A stretch of DNA of 64,000 nucleotides from Pseudohalocynthiibacter aestuariivivens (GTDB taxonomy: Bacteria > Pseudomonadota > Alphaproteobacteria > Rhodobacterales > Rhodobacteraceae). Position numbers and translations under genes: made by a program. The stretch covers positions 1 to 64,000 of the forward strand of contig NZ_JAGFNU010000009.1 of assembly GCF_018457175.1 (NCBI RefSeq), given 5' to 3'. The notes beneath the pieces are model-generated. The model saw nothing but the letters and a program-made list of their open reading frames with translations. It searched no databases and had not been told where the DNA came from. Shown in pieces: positions 36,292 through 45,826 of this stretch. Each line of letters starts with the position of its first letter. Within the stretch, counting starts at the first letter, position 1.

Positions 36292-37449
36292 TCAGAGTTT
36301 TGATAGAGGAACTACATTCTCTTTCGCGTCCTGCTCAATTTCTTCAAAGTCGAAATTATCCAACCGTGCCGCGCGTTTGCCTGCACGCTCTGCCGCAGTA
36401 TTGATTCCTTCAAGGTCTGCGCGAGCCTGTCCAAAATGGGTGTTCAGCTTGTCCACACGCTCAACCACAATTTCCACATCGCGGTGCAACTGATGCAGTG
36501 TCTTGCGGATGGCCCCCGCCTGTTCACGCATCCGCGCGTCTTTCAGAATGGCGCGCATGGTGTGCAGCGTTGCCATGCAGGTGGTTGGTGACACGATCCA
36601 GACACGCGCGGCAAACCCTTCGCGTACAAGTTCCGGAAAATTCGCATGCAGTTCAGCGTAAACCGCCTCGGACGGCAGAAACATCAGGGCACCGTCCGCG
36701 GTTTCCCCTTCCAGAATATACTTCTCGGAGATCGCCTTGATATGCGCCTTAACTGAAACGCGAAGAAATTTCGCTGCCTCATTCAACTCCCAATCGGTCT
36801 TGGCGTTCCGAAGCGCCTCGTAAGCCTCAAGCGGGAACTTGCTATCAACAACAATGGGCCCCGGCGGGTTTGGCAAATGGATCAGACAATCGGCACGTTT
36901 GCCGTTCGAAAGCGTCGCCTGCATTGAATAGCTGTCTTTAGGCAGCGCCTTTGAAACAATGTCATTCAGCTGAATCTCACCAAATGCCCCACGCGTCTGC
37001 TTGTTTGACAGAATATCCTGCAGGCTCAACACGTCGCCCGACAGTTTTTCAATGTTAGCTTGCGCCTTGTCGATGGTCATCAGGCGCTGCTGCAATTCGC
37101 CAAGCGACTGTGCTGTTCGGCGCGACGTCCCCTGAAGGTTCTCGTTCATGGACGAAGTCACCGCCTGAAGTCGCTGTTCCATCAGTTGCAGCATATTGGC
37201 CTGCGAGGCTGCCTGCGCCTCTGACACATGGGTCAAACCCCCTGCAAGCTGCTGCTGCCCGTCAGAAAGCAATTGAACACGTTGTCCCAAAGCGCCCATC
37301 TGTTGCGCGAGAGGCTCTGCAAGCCGTACGGACCGGCCAGAAGCGCGCACCGCCATGATCAACAGAATAAAAAAAGCCAGCAATACCCCCCCGACGATCA
37401 GCACCAGCGGGTCGTTCCAAGTATAGTTCTGGCCTGCAAGCTCTATCAT
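36292..37449 (-). CDS. rmuC: RmuC-family DNA recombination protein
   Basis: RmuC proteins limit recombination at short inverted repeats and carry a PD-(D/E)xK-like nuclease domain. The 385-residue protein has one N-terminal membrane helix (about 16-34), a long coiled coil rich in Q, E and L (45-155), then the RmuC domain with NKQTRGAFGEIQL, IVVDSKFPLEAY (catalytic D-S-K, about 199-210), GALMFLPSEAVYAE and VWIVSPTTCMATL. Its ATG overlaps the mutL stop by 4 nt. Confidence 0.93.
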   Translation of the reverse strand: MIELAGQNYTWNDPLVLIVGGVLLAFFILLIMAVRASGRSVRLAEPLAQQMGALGQRVQLLSDGQQQLAGGLTHVSEAQAASQANMLQLMEQRLQAVTSSMNENLQGTSRRTAQSLGELQQRLMTIDKAQANIEKLSGDVLSLQDILSNKQTRGAFGEIQLNDIVSKALPKDSYSMQATLSNGKRADCLIHLPNPPGPIVVDSKFPLEAYEALRNAKTDWELNEAAKFLRVSVKAHIKAISEKYILEGETADGALMFLPSEAVYAELHANFPELVREGFAARVWIVSPTTCMATLHTMRAILKDARMREQAGAIRKTLHQLHRDVEIVVERVDKLNTHFGQARADLEGINTAAERAGKRAARLDNFDFEEIEQDAKENVVPLSKL

Positions 37450-39293
37450 GTGCGTCCGAACAGCCGTTCAATATCGGCCAGTTTGAGTTCTACATAGGTT
37501 GGGCGACCGTGGTTGCATTGTCCGGAATGTGGCGTCGCCTCCATTTCGCGTAGCAACGCATTCATTTCTTCCGCGCGCATGACCCGACCAGACCGGATCG
37601 AACCATGACAGGCCACCCGGCTCAGGATCGCCTCAATCCGGGCCTTAACGGTTTGACTATCGCCAAGGTCCGCCAGTTCATCGAGAATATCCATGATCAT
37701 ACCGCGCGCGTTCACGGCACCCAGAATAGCCGGGGTTTCACGAACGGCGATTGCGTTGCCACCGAATGGTTCAATCACCAGCCCAAGGCGGGCAAGATCA
37801 TCTGCCATCCCCAACAGCAAGGCACTGTCGCCCTCTGACAGATCTACAATTTCCGGTATCAGTAATGCCTGCGCAGCAACGCCGTTCTCTGCCATCTGGC
37901 GTTTCAGCTTTTCATAAACCAGACGTTCATGCGCTGCATGCTGATCAACAATAACCATGCCATCTGCGGTTTGCGCGATGATGTAGTTTTCATGCACCTG
38001 CGCACGCGCCGCACCCAAAGGAAGCTCTGTGGCATGTTCATCTGTTTTTGGTGTGGGGTCTTCAAAGCGAGCAGAGGGAACAGACGCCTCTGCAAACCCC
38101 GGCGTATTAAAAGCAGGGGACTGCGCGGCATAGCTTGCCTGTGTCGCTCCATAACTTGGCCGGTCCATCTGGTAGACCCGACCACCCGGTGTTTCCGGCC
38201 GCATTGCGCCTAACGTTGCCCCGGCAACAGTGGATGATGCCCTGTGCCCCGCCTCTGCCAGCGCATGCCTAAGAGCAGAAACGATCAGCCCACGCGCAAC
38301 ACCCGGTTCGCGAAACCGTACCTGTGATTTCGCCGGGTGCACATTCACGTCAACACGGTTTGGTTCGACCTCTAGAAATAGCGCTGCTGCCGGATGCCTG
38401 TCACGTGACAGAAAGTCAAAATAGGCGCCCCGCAGCGCCCCGACAAGCAGCTTGTCGTTCACAGGTCGCCCATTCACAAACAGGTATTGCGCGATCGAAG
38501 ACCCACGCGAATATGTGGGAAGGGCGGCGTATCCTGTCAGGAAAATCCCCTCACGCTCCGCTTCGATCTTCAGCGCGTTATCCGCAAACTCTGAACCGAG
38601 AATCCGGCGCAAACGGCCATGCAGCGCGTCAAACAAATCGCCGCTTTCGGCGTCTGCACGAAATGTTTCGCGCCCTTCCCCGCCGCCAGAAACATCGCGC
38701 AGACTGAAACCTATGAAAGGTTCCGCCATTGCAAGCCGCTTCACTACATCGGTGATCGCCTGCGCTTCGGCCCTATCCGTGCGCATGAATTTAAGCCGCG
38801 CCGGTGTGGCATAGAACAGATCACGCAATTCCACAACTGTGCCGGGTTTTGCCGCAGCTGGTTTAACGGCGTCCATTCTACCACCCGCAACGGAAAGCGT
38901 GGCACCTTCACCTTCGGCAGTGCGCGACGTTAGTGAAAGCCGCCCGACCGCGCCCAGTGATGCGAGCGCCTCTCCGCGAAACCCGAATGTATGGATGTTT
39001 AACAGATCAGACCCGTCAATCTTTGACGTCGCATGCCGCGCCAGTGCCATTGGCAGTTCCTCAGCGCACATCCCGCAACCGTCGTCACGAACGCGGATCA
39101 GTGTTTTACCACCATCACCATAGGCTATATCAATCCGCTGTGCGCCTGCGTCGATCGCATTCTCAACCAGTTCTTTCACGGCAGAGGCGGGCCGTTCCAC
39201 CACTTCGCCTGCCGCAATCCGGTTGATTGCAGCCTCATCAAGTTGGCGTATCACGGGTCGATTTTCGCTTATTTGGTGTGTCTCTACGGGCAT
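37446..39293 (-). CDS. mutL: DNA mismatch repair protein MutL
   Basis: MutL links mismatch recognition by MutS to strand removal. The 615 residues show the GHKL ATPase motifs ELVENAIDAGA, RDDGCGM, HATSKI and TFGFRGEALASLG, the KFMRTDRAEA segment, and a C-terminal dimerisation/endonuclease domain with DQHAAHERLVYE, matching DQHA-x2-E-x4-E, plus HGSIRSGRVM and QCNHGRPTYVEL near the end. So this is an endonuclease-type MutL. It is co-transcribed with rmuC. Confidence 0.96.
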   Translation of the reverse strand: MPVETHQISENRPVIRQLDEAAINRIAAGEVVERPASAVKELVENAIDAGAQRIDIAYGDGGKTLIRVRDDGCGMCAEELPMALARHATSKIDGSDLLNIHTFGFRGEALASLGAVGRLSLTSRTAEGEGATLSVAGGRMDAVKPAAAKPGTVVELRDLFYATPARLKFMRTDRAEAQAITDVVKRLAMAEPFIGFSLRDVSGGGEGRETFRADAESGDLFDALHGRLRRILGSEFADNALKIEAEREGIFLTGYAALPTYSRGSSIAQYLFVNGRPVNDKLLVGALRGAYFDFLSRDRHPAAALFLEVEPNRVDVNVHPAKSQVRFREPGVARGLIVSALRHALAEAGHRASSTVAGATLGAMRPETPGGRVYQMDRPSYGATQASYAAQSPAFNTPGFAEASVPSARFEDPTPKTDEHATELPLGAARAQVHENYIIAQTADGMVIVDQHAAHERLVYEKLKRQMAENGVAAQALLIPEIVDLSEGDSALLLGMADDLARLGLVIEPFGGNAIAVRETPAILGAVNARGMIMDILDELADLGDSQTVKARIEAILSRVACHGSIRSGRVMRAEEMNALLREMEATPHSGQCNHGRPTYVELKLADIERLFGRT

Positions 39294-39479
39294 ACCACTA
39301 CAAATAGCATGTCCTGCGCCGATTCGACCACTCCCGAAGTGATCTGAACGCAGCTATGGGAAAATTCTTTACTGTATTCAAACGACCGTTGTCCCACGAA
39401 TTGGCGAGCCTGATTGACGAGGCTACGCGAACTCTTATAGTCGGCCGCAAATTGCCGGATTTCCCGGTTCGGAAAACCC

Positions 39480-40355
39480 ATGCCAACCAATCGTCCTTTG
39501 TGGCTAATCGCAGCCCCGGTGATCTTTTTGTGTCTATGGTCAGGCGGCTATTCGGTTGCAAAGATCGGGCTGCTCTATTCTGAGCCGATGACTTTACTGG
39601 CGCTTCGCTATGCCTGCGTTGTTGCAATCATGGCAGTTCTTTTTGCAATCATCCGTCCACCGTTACCAAAGAAGCGGGCAGACTGGGGCCATCTGGCTGT
39701 TGTTGGGGTGATGATTCAAACCGTCTATTTCGGGATGTCCTATATCGCATTACTCTATGGTGTCGCAGCAGGAACACTCGCCTTGCTGATGTCACTGCAG
39801 CCCATTCTTGTTGCCGTGATTGCCCCAGGATGGACCGGCGAAGGTATTGGCTGGAAACGCTGGGGTGGGCTTGCACTGGGCCTGGCGGGTACGGCAATTG
39901 TTATAATCGCGCGCTCTGAAATCGAGTCTCCACCGGCACTTGGTATTGTTTTCGCGGTGTTGGGATTGATGGGCATGACCTTTGCAACGCTCTGGGAAAA
40001 GCGCTTTGGTTTGACCCACCATCCAATCACTTCGAACCTTATTGGTTACACAGCGGGCTTGCTTGGCATTCTGCCTTTTATGTTCGCGCTGGAAACGCAG
40101 CAGATCAGCTGGACACCGGGATTTTTCGGTGCGCTCGCTTATCTGGTAATCGGCAACTCTCTCATTTCCGTGGGCTTACTTCTTGCAATGATCCGCGCGG
40201 GCGAGGTGAGCAAAGTCTCAGCTCTGTTCTTTTTGGTGCCTCCGGTGGCCGCACTCATCGCCTGGGCATTGCTGGGCGAGGTGATGCCACCCCTTGCATG
40301 GGTGGGCATGGCTGCCGCCGCGACAGGTGTGTTGATTGCAACGCGGGCGCGCTAA
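39480..40355 (+). CDS. EamA/DMT-family transporter
   Basis: A 291-residue membrane protein with ten hydrophobic helices in two EamA repeats (about 8-140 and 150-288). The first helix carries LCLWSGGYSVAKIG and the repeats end in YGVAAGTLALLMSLQPILVAV and SVGLLLAMIRAGEVSKVSALFFLVPPVAAL, standard for metabolite exporters of this family. Substrate unknown. It is divergent from mutL and convergent with the M16 genes. Confidence 0.92.
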   Translation: MPTNRPLWLIAAPVIFLCLWSGGYSVAKIGLLYSEPMTLLALRYACVVAIMAVLFAIIRPPLPKKRADWGHLAVVGVMIQTVYFGMSYIALLYGVAAGTLALLMSLQPILVAVIAPGWTGEGIGWKRWGGLALGLAGTAIVIIARSEIESPPALGIVFAVLGLMGMTFATLWEKRFGLTHHPITSNLIGYTAGLLGILPFMFALETQQISWTPGFFGALAYLVIGNSLISVGLLLAMIRAGEVSKVSALFFLVPPVAALIAWALLGEVMPPLAWVGMAAAATGVLIATRAR

Positions 40356-40378
40356 TGCACGCCACCCCGCCAAAGTCA

Positions 40379-41692
40379 TTAATTTGATGCGTCTACATCA
40401 ACTGGCTGACCGACAATCACAAAATGGAGCGCGTCAGGGTCGAGCAATCGTGCTGCCACCCGGGCGACATCGTCGGCTGTGACAGCTTCCACTTTTTCAT
40501 TCCGGGTTTTGATGTAGTCGATCCCAAGACCCTGTATTTGCATCCCGACAAGAATGTCGGCAATCGGCCCGTTGCCATCAAAACGCAACGGATAAGCCCC
40601 CGTCAGATAGGTGATCGCGTCACGAAGTTCTTTTTCGCCAACACCAAGATCAGCCATCTTTTCCCATTCAGAACGGATCACTTTAATGGTTTCAGCCATC
40701 CGTTCGTTGGCAGAGGCAACCCGCCCCATGTAAAGTTCGGTATAATCCATCGGAACGAGATACGTGTTGATACCGTAGGTCAGCCCACGTTTTTCCCTTA
40801 CCTCGGTCGTCAGCCGCGAAGAAAACCCGCCGCCACCAAGGATTTGGTTCATTACGTAGGCCGCAAAAAAATCCGGATCATCCCGTTTAATACCGACGTG
40901 GCCAAAAACCGCGACAGATTGTGGAGTGTCAAATGGAACAACTGTCAGCCCACCAGCCAGTAAAAACTCGGCGCGCTCTGGAAACGGGGCCCCTTCTTCG
41001 GGCAATTCACCCAGCAGATCGTCAAGCAAGACGCCCAATTCTTCCGGAGTGATATCTCCGACCGCACCAACAAACAAACGGTCCCGCGTCATGGTACGTG
41101 CCTGCGCCTCCAAAATATCAGCGCGTGTCAATGCGGTGACGCTTTCCAGTGTTCCGCTAAGATCGCTTCCATAAGGATGGTCGCCAAACGCGGTCAGATC
41201 AAACGCGGCACTGGCAATGCTGTTTGGGTCCTGCGCGTCAGAACGAATGCCCGATATCACCTGTCGGCGAACCCGCTCTACCGAGGCGTCATCAAAGCGT
41301 GGCACCATCAAAGCAGCACGCAAAAGCGCCATAGAGTCGTCTCGGTTCTCGGTCAAAAACCGAGCGGAAACGGAGATTGAGTCGTTGAAGGTTCCAAAAC
41401 TGAAATCCGCTGCCAGCGCTTCACGCGCGGCTGCGAATTCACGCGCGTCCATATCACCCGCGCCTTCTTCGACCAGCGCCATCATAAGGTTGGTTGCGCC
41501 ACGCTTTCCAGGCGCATCAAGGCTCGCCCCTCCTTGAAACCTTATTTCCAGCGCTGCAAAGGGGATCGAATGCTCTTCGACCAGCCAGGCCTTAATTCCG
41601 CCCGGTGACGTAACTTCAGTTATTTCAACAGCAGCGCGCGCGCCAAATGCCAGAGCAAACCACCAAACGATAATCAAAGTGAGACGGATCAT
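40379..41692 (-). CDS. M16-family peptidase-like protein, non-catalytic subunit
   Basis: A 437-residue exported protein (signal peptide about 1-20) with the M16 fold. The zinc motif HxxEH is replaced by NLMMALVEEG (about 67-76), so it cannot bind zinc there. The C-terminal half keeps the substrate-side REKRGLTYGINTY segment. In bacterial M16B pairs such an inactive subunit forms the chamber with an active partner; the active gene directly precedes it with a 4-nt overlap (ATGA). Confidence 0.92.
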   Translation of the reverse strand: MIRLTLIIVWWFALAFGARAAVEITEVTSPGGIKAWLVEEHSIPFAALEIRFQGGASLDAPGKRGATNLMMALVEEGAGDMDAREFAAAREALAADFSFGTFNDSISVSARFLTENRDDSMALLRAALMVPRFDDASVERVRRQVISGIRSDAQDPNSIASAAFDLTAFGDHPYGSDLSGTLESVTALTRADILEAQARTMTRDRLFVGAVGDITPEELGVLLDDLLGELPEEGAPFPERAEFLLAGGLTVVPFDTPQSVAVFGHVGIKRDDPDFFAAYVMNQILGGGGFSSRLTTEVREKRGLTYGINTYLVPMDYTELYMGRVASANERMAETIKVIRSEWEKMADLGVGEKELRDAITYLTGAYPLRFDGNGPIADILVGMQIQGLGIDYIKTRNEKVEAVTADDVARVAARLLDPDALHFVIVGQPVDVDASN

Positions 41693-43035
41693 TGGGTTGT
41701 CTCCTCAGTGGCGGTGGGACGACTCAGCAATCCTGTAACGGCGCGCTGACGATCAAAAACCATACGGGCAGCTACCATGACATCCTCTTCTGTTACGGAT
41801 TGAAGAATATCGGGCCAGGCTTGCACGTCTTCGATTGTCAAACCCGAGGTCAAAGCCTGACCATAGCGTCTTGCCAGCGAGCTGACATCGTCGTCACCGT
41901 AAATCTGTGCGGCGCGTAATTGCATTTTTATGCGCTCAAGCTGGGCACTATCGACACCTTCCACCATGAATTCGGCAACCGCAGCATCCAACGCAGTTTC
42001 GGCGTCGATCAAACTCAGACCTTCGTTTGGAACCACCACCAGACCAAAGGTTGTGTCGTCTAGTGACGTTCCGCTGTAAAATGCAGATGTGTAAATTGCC
42101 TTTTGCGTATCGAACTGCAGTTTTTTCGCAAGAACGGATGTTGTCGAGCTTCCACCCAAAAGCTCAGCCAGCATTTCCAGCGCTGCGGCCTCTGTTTGGT
42201 CCCCGCTGTCGCGCTCTGGCGCCAGATAGGTTCTCATCACATAGGGTTGCCCGATCCGCGCGTCTTCAAGCGCTATACGTCTTTCCGCAAGCTGTGGTGG
42301 CTCTTGTGGGCGCAGTCGATTTGGCAGGTTTTCTGTCGGGGCGAGCGGGCTATAATATTTTTCTGCCAGCACCCGAACCTCGTCAGGCGTCACATCACCG
42401 GCAACAATCAGGATTGCATTGTTAGGCGCGTAATATGTCTGATAAAACTCAAGCGCGTCATCCAGCGAAAGCTGTTCCATCTCGTGCCGCCAGCCGATGA
42501 TTGGCACCGCGTAAGGATGGTTGAGATATTGCGCAGCCCGTCTTTGTTCTGAAAACAACGCGCCCGGGTCGCTGTCAGTGCGCTGGCTGCGTTCCTCAAG
42601 TATCACATCGCGTTCAGTTAAAACGTCAGCCTCTGACAAGCGCAAATTGCGCATCCGGTCAGATTCCATAGTCATCATCAATTCCAGCCGGTCCGACGCA
42701 ACGCGTTGATAGTAAGCCGTATAATCCCAGCTGGTAAACGCGTTGTCAGACCCGCCATTTGCCGAAACCACTTCGGAAAACTCGCCCGACGCTATTGTAT
42801 CGGTGCCTTTAAACAGTAAATGTTCCAGAAAATGCGCGATACCCGAGCGTCCGGCCGGTTCATCTGCGGCGCCAACCCGATACCAGACCATGTGAACGAC
42901 AACCGGTGCGCGGTGATCTTCCAGCACCACAACTTCCATACCGTTATCAAGCTTGAAATTTGAAACAACCTCAGCTGTGGTGGGTGCTGCGGTCCAGACA
43001 AGGGTTGCGATGATCAGGCCAATACGGTGCAGCAT
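41689..43035 (-). CDS. M16-family zinc metallopeptidase, catalytic subunit
   Basis: A 448-residue exported peptidase with a signal peptide (about 1-21, ending TTA). The inverted zinc motif HFLEHLLFKGT (H68, E71, H72) is intact, with the distal glutamate in VILEERSQRTD. The second half shows DARIGQPYVMRTYLAP and a poorer R/Y substrate motif, supplied by the partner. AAAGGA 8 nt upstream supports ATG 43035. It is followed by the inactive M16 partner. Confidence 0.94.
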   Translation of the reverse strand: MLHRIGLIIATLVWTAAPTTAEVVSNFKLDNGMEVVVLEDHRAPVVVHMVWYRVGAADEPAGRSGIAHFLEHLLFKGTDTIASGEFSEVVSANGGSDNAFTSWDYTAYYQRVASDRLELMMTMESDRMRNLRLSEADVLTERDVILEERSQRTDSDPGALFSEQRRAAQYLNHPYAVPIIGWRHEMEQLSLDDALEFYQTYYAPNNAILIVAGDVTPDEVRVLAEKYYSPLAPTENLPNRLRPQEPPQLAERRIALEDARIGQPYVMRTYLAPERDSGDQTEAAALEMLAELLGGSSTTSVLAKKLQFDTQKAIYTSAFYSGTSLDDTTFGLVVVPNEGLSLIDAETALDAAVAEFMVEGVDSAQLERIKMQLRAAQIYGDDDVSSLARRYGQALTSGLTIEDVQAWPDILQSVTEEDVMVAARMVFDRQRAVTGLLSRPTATEETTQ

Positions 43036-43145
43036 ATACAATCCTTTAAGATATAGCCGCACTGGCGGCGTGACCTACAGGTGCACAACCATCGCGCTGT
43101 CCGCAAGCCCATCCAACGAGGTTGTGATAGCGCCTTAGGTTGTTA

Positions 43146-43679
43146 TCACTCAGGCAATGGCGGGGCAGAGGGTGTTCGTACACCCAAATTGCGAAACCGC
43201 TCCAGTTCTTCAAATTCATCCAGAGTCTGTTCTTTGTAGGTTCGGTAATAAAGATTTGCACCGAAAATACGTCGCAAAAACTGCTCTCGGTTGCCACGAC
43301 GTACGTTCTCGTCGTCAGCAGCAAGCGCTGTGCGAATATCAGAGGCTACTCCATAACGGGTCGTATGGCTGACGAGTGCTACGTCACCCTCAACAACGCC
43401 CGTGCGCTGAAGCTGCTCTGGTCGCCCACCAAGCGCTGCGACAGCATCGGCCTTTGGCGTCGGGTCCGTCAGGTTCGTACCACCCGGCGTGGGGGGTGGC
43501 AGTGCTTCGGAAAATTCAGGTGCCTGCAGTGGTTTCGTCGGAAGAATTGCAAATTCGTCCGGGCCACTTCCGCTATTGCGAAAGGTCATCAGCTGTGGCG
43601 TCTTGCGGTTCTTACCGCACGCCGACAAGGCAAGGACCGCCACCATGACGATAACAATCCCGCTATAAGCTCTTCGCAT
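43146..43679 (-). CDS. DUF3035 lipoprotein
   Basis: A 177-residue protein with a lipoprotein signal: basic start MRRAYS, hydrophobic core, and lipobox LSAC (C21). The mature part has FAILPTKPLQAPE (a proline-rich conserved segment of DUF3035), an internal RYGVASDIRTAL helix and LRRIFGANLYYRTY. Function unknown; family is largely restricted to Rhodobacterales-like bacteria. AAGGAG before ATG 43679 fixes the start. It lies 41 nt after lspA, the peptidase that would process it. Confidence 0.86.
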   Translation of the reverse strand: MRRAYSGIVIVMVAVLALSACGKNRKTPQLMTFRNSGSGPDEFAILPTKPLQAPEFSEALPPPTPGGTNLTDPTPKADAVAALGGRPEQLQRTGVVEGDVALVSHTTRYGVASDIRTALAADDENVRRGNREQFLRRIFGANLYYRTYKEQTLDEFEELERFRNLGVRTPSAPPLPE

Positions 43680-43719
43680 CCGACACTCCTTAACTCTTCT
43701 TCGCTTTTTAGCGCATGTT

Positions 43720-44187
43720 TCAGGGCGCGTCACGGGGCTTCTTTTCCCCCGTAAATATCACCAACCCCAAAGCACCAGCAAAGATTGCTATGTCAGCTAC
43801 ATTAAATGCGTATGGGTTTTCAATCCCACAACACGACATGTTCAGAAAATCCGCGACCGCCCCATACAGTAACCTGTCCAAAACATTGCCGAGCGCACCG
43901 CCAACCAGTATTCCGGCGGACAGGTAGGCAATTTGGGTCTTCCCCTCTTTATACACCCACACCAGGACCCAGGTCGAAATACCTATCGCCAAGGCAATCA
44001 GAAACCAACGCGACACATCCAGAATGCCAAAGTTGATTCCTTCATTCCACGCCATCCTGAAATTAAGATATGGGGGGATAACGTCAATTTCCCCCAGACG
44101 CTTCAGGTCCAGCAAATGAACGACAAGGTACTTTGATATCTGATCAGCTAGAAAGGTCGCGAAACCAGCCCAAAATACCCACCGCAT
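43720..44187 (-). CDS. lspA: Lipoprotein signal peptidase (signal peptidase II)
   Basis: LspA cleaves the signal of prolipoproteins after lipid attachment. The 155-residue protein has four membrane helices, NEGINFGIL, and the two catalytic aspartates in GNVLDRLLYGAVADFL (D113) and FNVADIAIF (D132). AAGGAA 7 nt before ATG 44187 supports the start over an upstream frame that overlaps purH. It follows purH by 13 nt. Confidence 0.96.
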   Translation of the reverse strand: MRWVFWAGFATFLADQISKYLVVHLLDLKRLGEIDVIPPYLNFRMAWNEGINFGILDVSRWFLIALAIGISTWVLVWVYKEGKTQIAYLSAGILVGGALGNVLDRLLYGAVADFLNMSCCGIENPYAFNVADIAIFAGALGLVIFTGEKKPRDAP

Positions 44188-44200
44188 CTGCAATTCCTTT

Positions 44201-45802
44201 TTAGTGGCGAAAGTGGCGCATGCCGGTAAAGACCATCGCGAGACCTGCATCATCAGCAGCCTTGATCACGGCCTTATCACCCATTGATCCGCCGGGATGG
44301 ATAACCGCTGTTGCACCCGCTTCGGCGGCTGCAAGCAACCCGTCAGGAAATGGAAAAAACGCATCAGACGCCACAACAGACCCTTGTGCAAGTGGGGCGG
44401 CAAGACCAAGCGCATCAGCCATGTCCTGCGATTTACGTGCAGCAATACGCGAACTGTCAACGCGACTCATCTGGCCCGCACCGACGCCCACGGTTGCCCC
44501 ATCTTTCACATAAACAATCGCGTTTGATTTAACATGTTTCGCGACCTTCCACGCAAACAACAGATCGGCAAGCTCTGCATCTGTTGGCGAGCGCTTGGTG
44601 ACAAGCTTCAAATTGTTCTCCGAGATATGCCCGTTGTCCTTGTCCTGAACGAGCAAACCACCCGAAACCTGACGATACGACAGCAAAGCCGCCGTCACAT
44701 CCGGCAAACCAGCCGTTGTCAGCAAGCGAAGGTTCTTCTTTTTTCTAAAGATTTCCATAGCATCGGCATCAGCGCCCGGCGCGATGACAACTTCGGTAAA
44801 GATTTTGGAAATCTCTTCTGCGGTCGCCCCGTCAAGGGGCTGGTTCAGCGCGATGATCCCTCCAAAGGCACTGGTCCGATCACAGTCAAACGCGCGCTTG
44901 TAAGCCTCAACCATGGTTGCGCCAAGCGCGACGCCACAAGGGTTTGCATGTTTTATAATGGCACAGGCCGGGCCATAATTTGGGTCTAATTCTGCAACCA
45001 GCTCAAAAGCTGCGTCTGTATCGTTGATGTTGTTGTATGAAAGTTCCTTACCCTGATGCTGCACAGCCGTCGCGACACCGGGCCGGTCGCTGCCATCCAG
45101 ATAGAACGCCGCTGACTGATGCGGGTTTTCTCCATACCGCAGAGTCTGCGCAAGCGTTCCGGCAAAGGCCCGACGTCGTGGGGTTTCAACACCAATGGCC
45201 GATGCCATCCAAGTTGAAACAGCAGCATCGTAAGCCGCTGTACGTGCGTAAGCGGTTTGCGCGAGCTTCTTGCGAAATTTGGGGCACGTCGCCCCACTGT
45301 GCTGGTCCATATCGCCCAGCAGCTTTTCGTAATCTTCCACGTCGACAACCACGCTGACAAAGGCATGGTTTTTCGCCGCGGCCCTGATCATCGCCGGACC
45401 ACCGATATCGATATTCTCGATACAGGTGTCATAATCCGCGCCCTTCGCAACCGTTTCTTCAAACGGATAAAGGTTCACGACCAGCAGATCGATCGGTGCA
45501 ATGTCATGGGTTTCCATCGCTGCAAGGTGATCGGCATTGTCGCGCAACGCGAGCAACCCGCCATGCACATTTGGGTGCAACGTCTTCACCCGCCCGTCCA
45601 TCATTTCCGGAAAGCCAGTCACATCCGCGACATCGGTTACCGTCAACCCTGCATCGCGCAGCGCCTTGGCAGACCCCCCCGTCGACAACAACTCTACCCC
45701 ACGCGCGGCCAGCGCCTGCCCTAGATCTGTCAGCCCTGTCTTGTCAGAAACAGAAATCAAGGCACGGCGGATGGGTGTGTTGGCAGGGGCGTTGTTGGTC
45801 AT
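44201..45802 (-). CDS. purH: Bifunctional AICAR transformylase / IMP cyclohydrolase
   Basis: PurH carries out the last two steps of de novo IMP synthesis. The 533-residue protein has the MGS-like cyclohydrolase domain at the N-terminus ([37 protein letters not shown]) and the transformylase domain ([49 protein letters not shown]). Length is typical. It lies 24 nt after the heparinase-like gene and is followed closely by lspA. Confidence 0.97.
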   Translation of the reverse strand: MTNNAPANTPIRRALISVSDKTGLTDLGQALAARGVELLSTGGSAKALRDAGLTVTDVADVTGFPEMMDGRVKTLHPNVHGGLLALRDNADHLAAMETHDIAPIDLLVVNLYPFEETVAKGADYDTCIENIDIGGPAMIRAAAKNHAFVSVVVDVEDYEKLLGDMDQHSGATCPKFRKKLAQTAYARTAAYDAAVSTWMASAIGVETPRRRAFAGTLAQTLRYGENPHQSAAFYLDGSDRPGVATAVQHQGKELSYNNINDTDAAFELVAELDPNYGPACAIIKHANPCGVALGATMVEAYKRAFDCDRTSAFGGIIALNQPLDGATAEEISKIFTEVVIAPGADADAMEIFRKKKNLRLLTTAGLPDVTAALLSYRQVSGGLLVQDKDNGHISENNLKLVTKRSPTDAELADLLFAWKVAKHVKSNAIVYVKDGATVGVGAGQMSRVDSSRIAARKSQDMADALGLAAPLAQGSVVASDAFFPFPDGLLAAAEAGATAVIHPGGSMGDKAVIKAADDAGLAMVFTGMRHFRH

Positions 45803-45826
45803 CAGATCATTCCAATTTGGCGTTTG

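Noticed and set aside
39294-39479. Small ORFs between mutL and the EamA gene on either strand
   Set aside because: No SD, no recognisable protein features, and overlapping frames in several phases; better read as a divergent promoter region.
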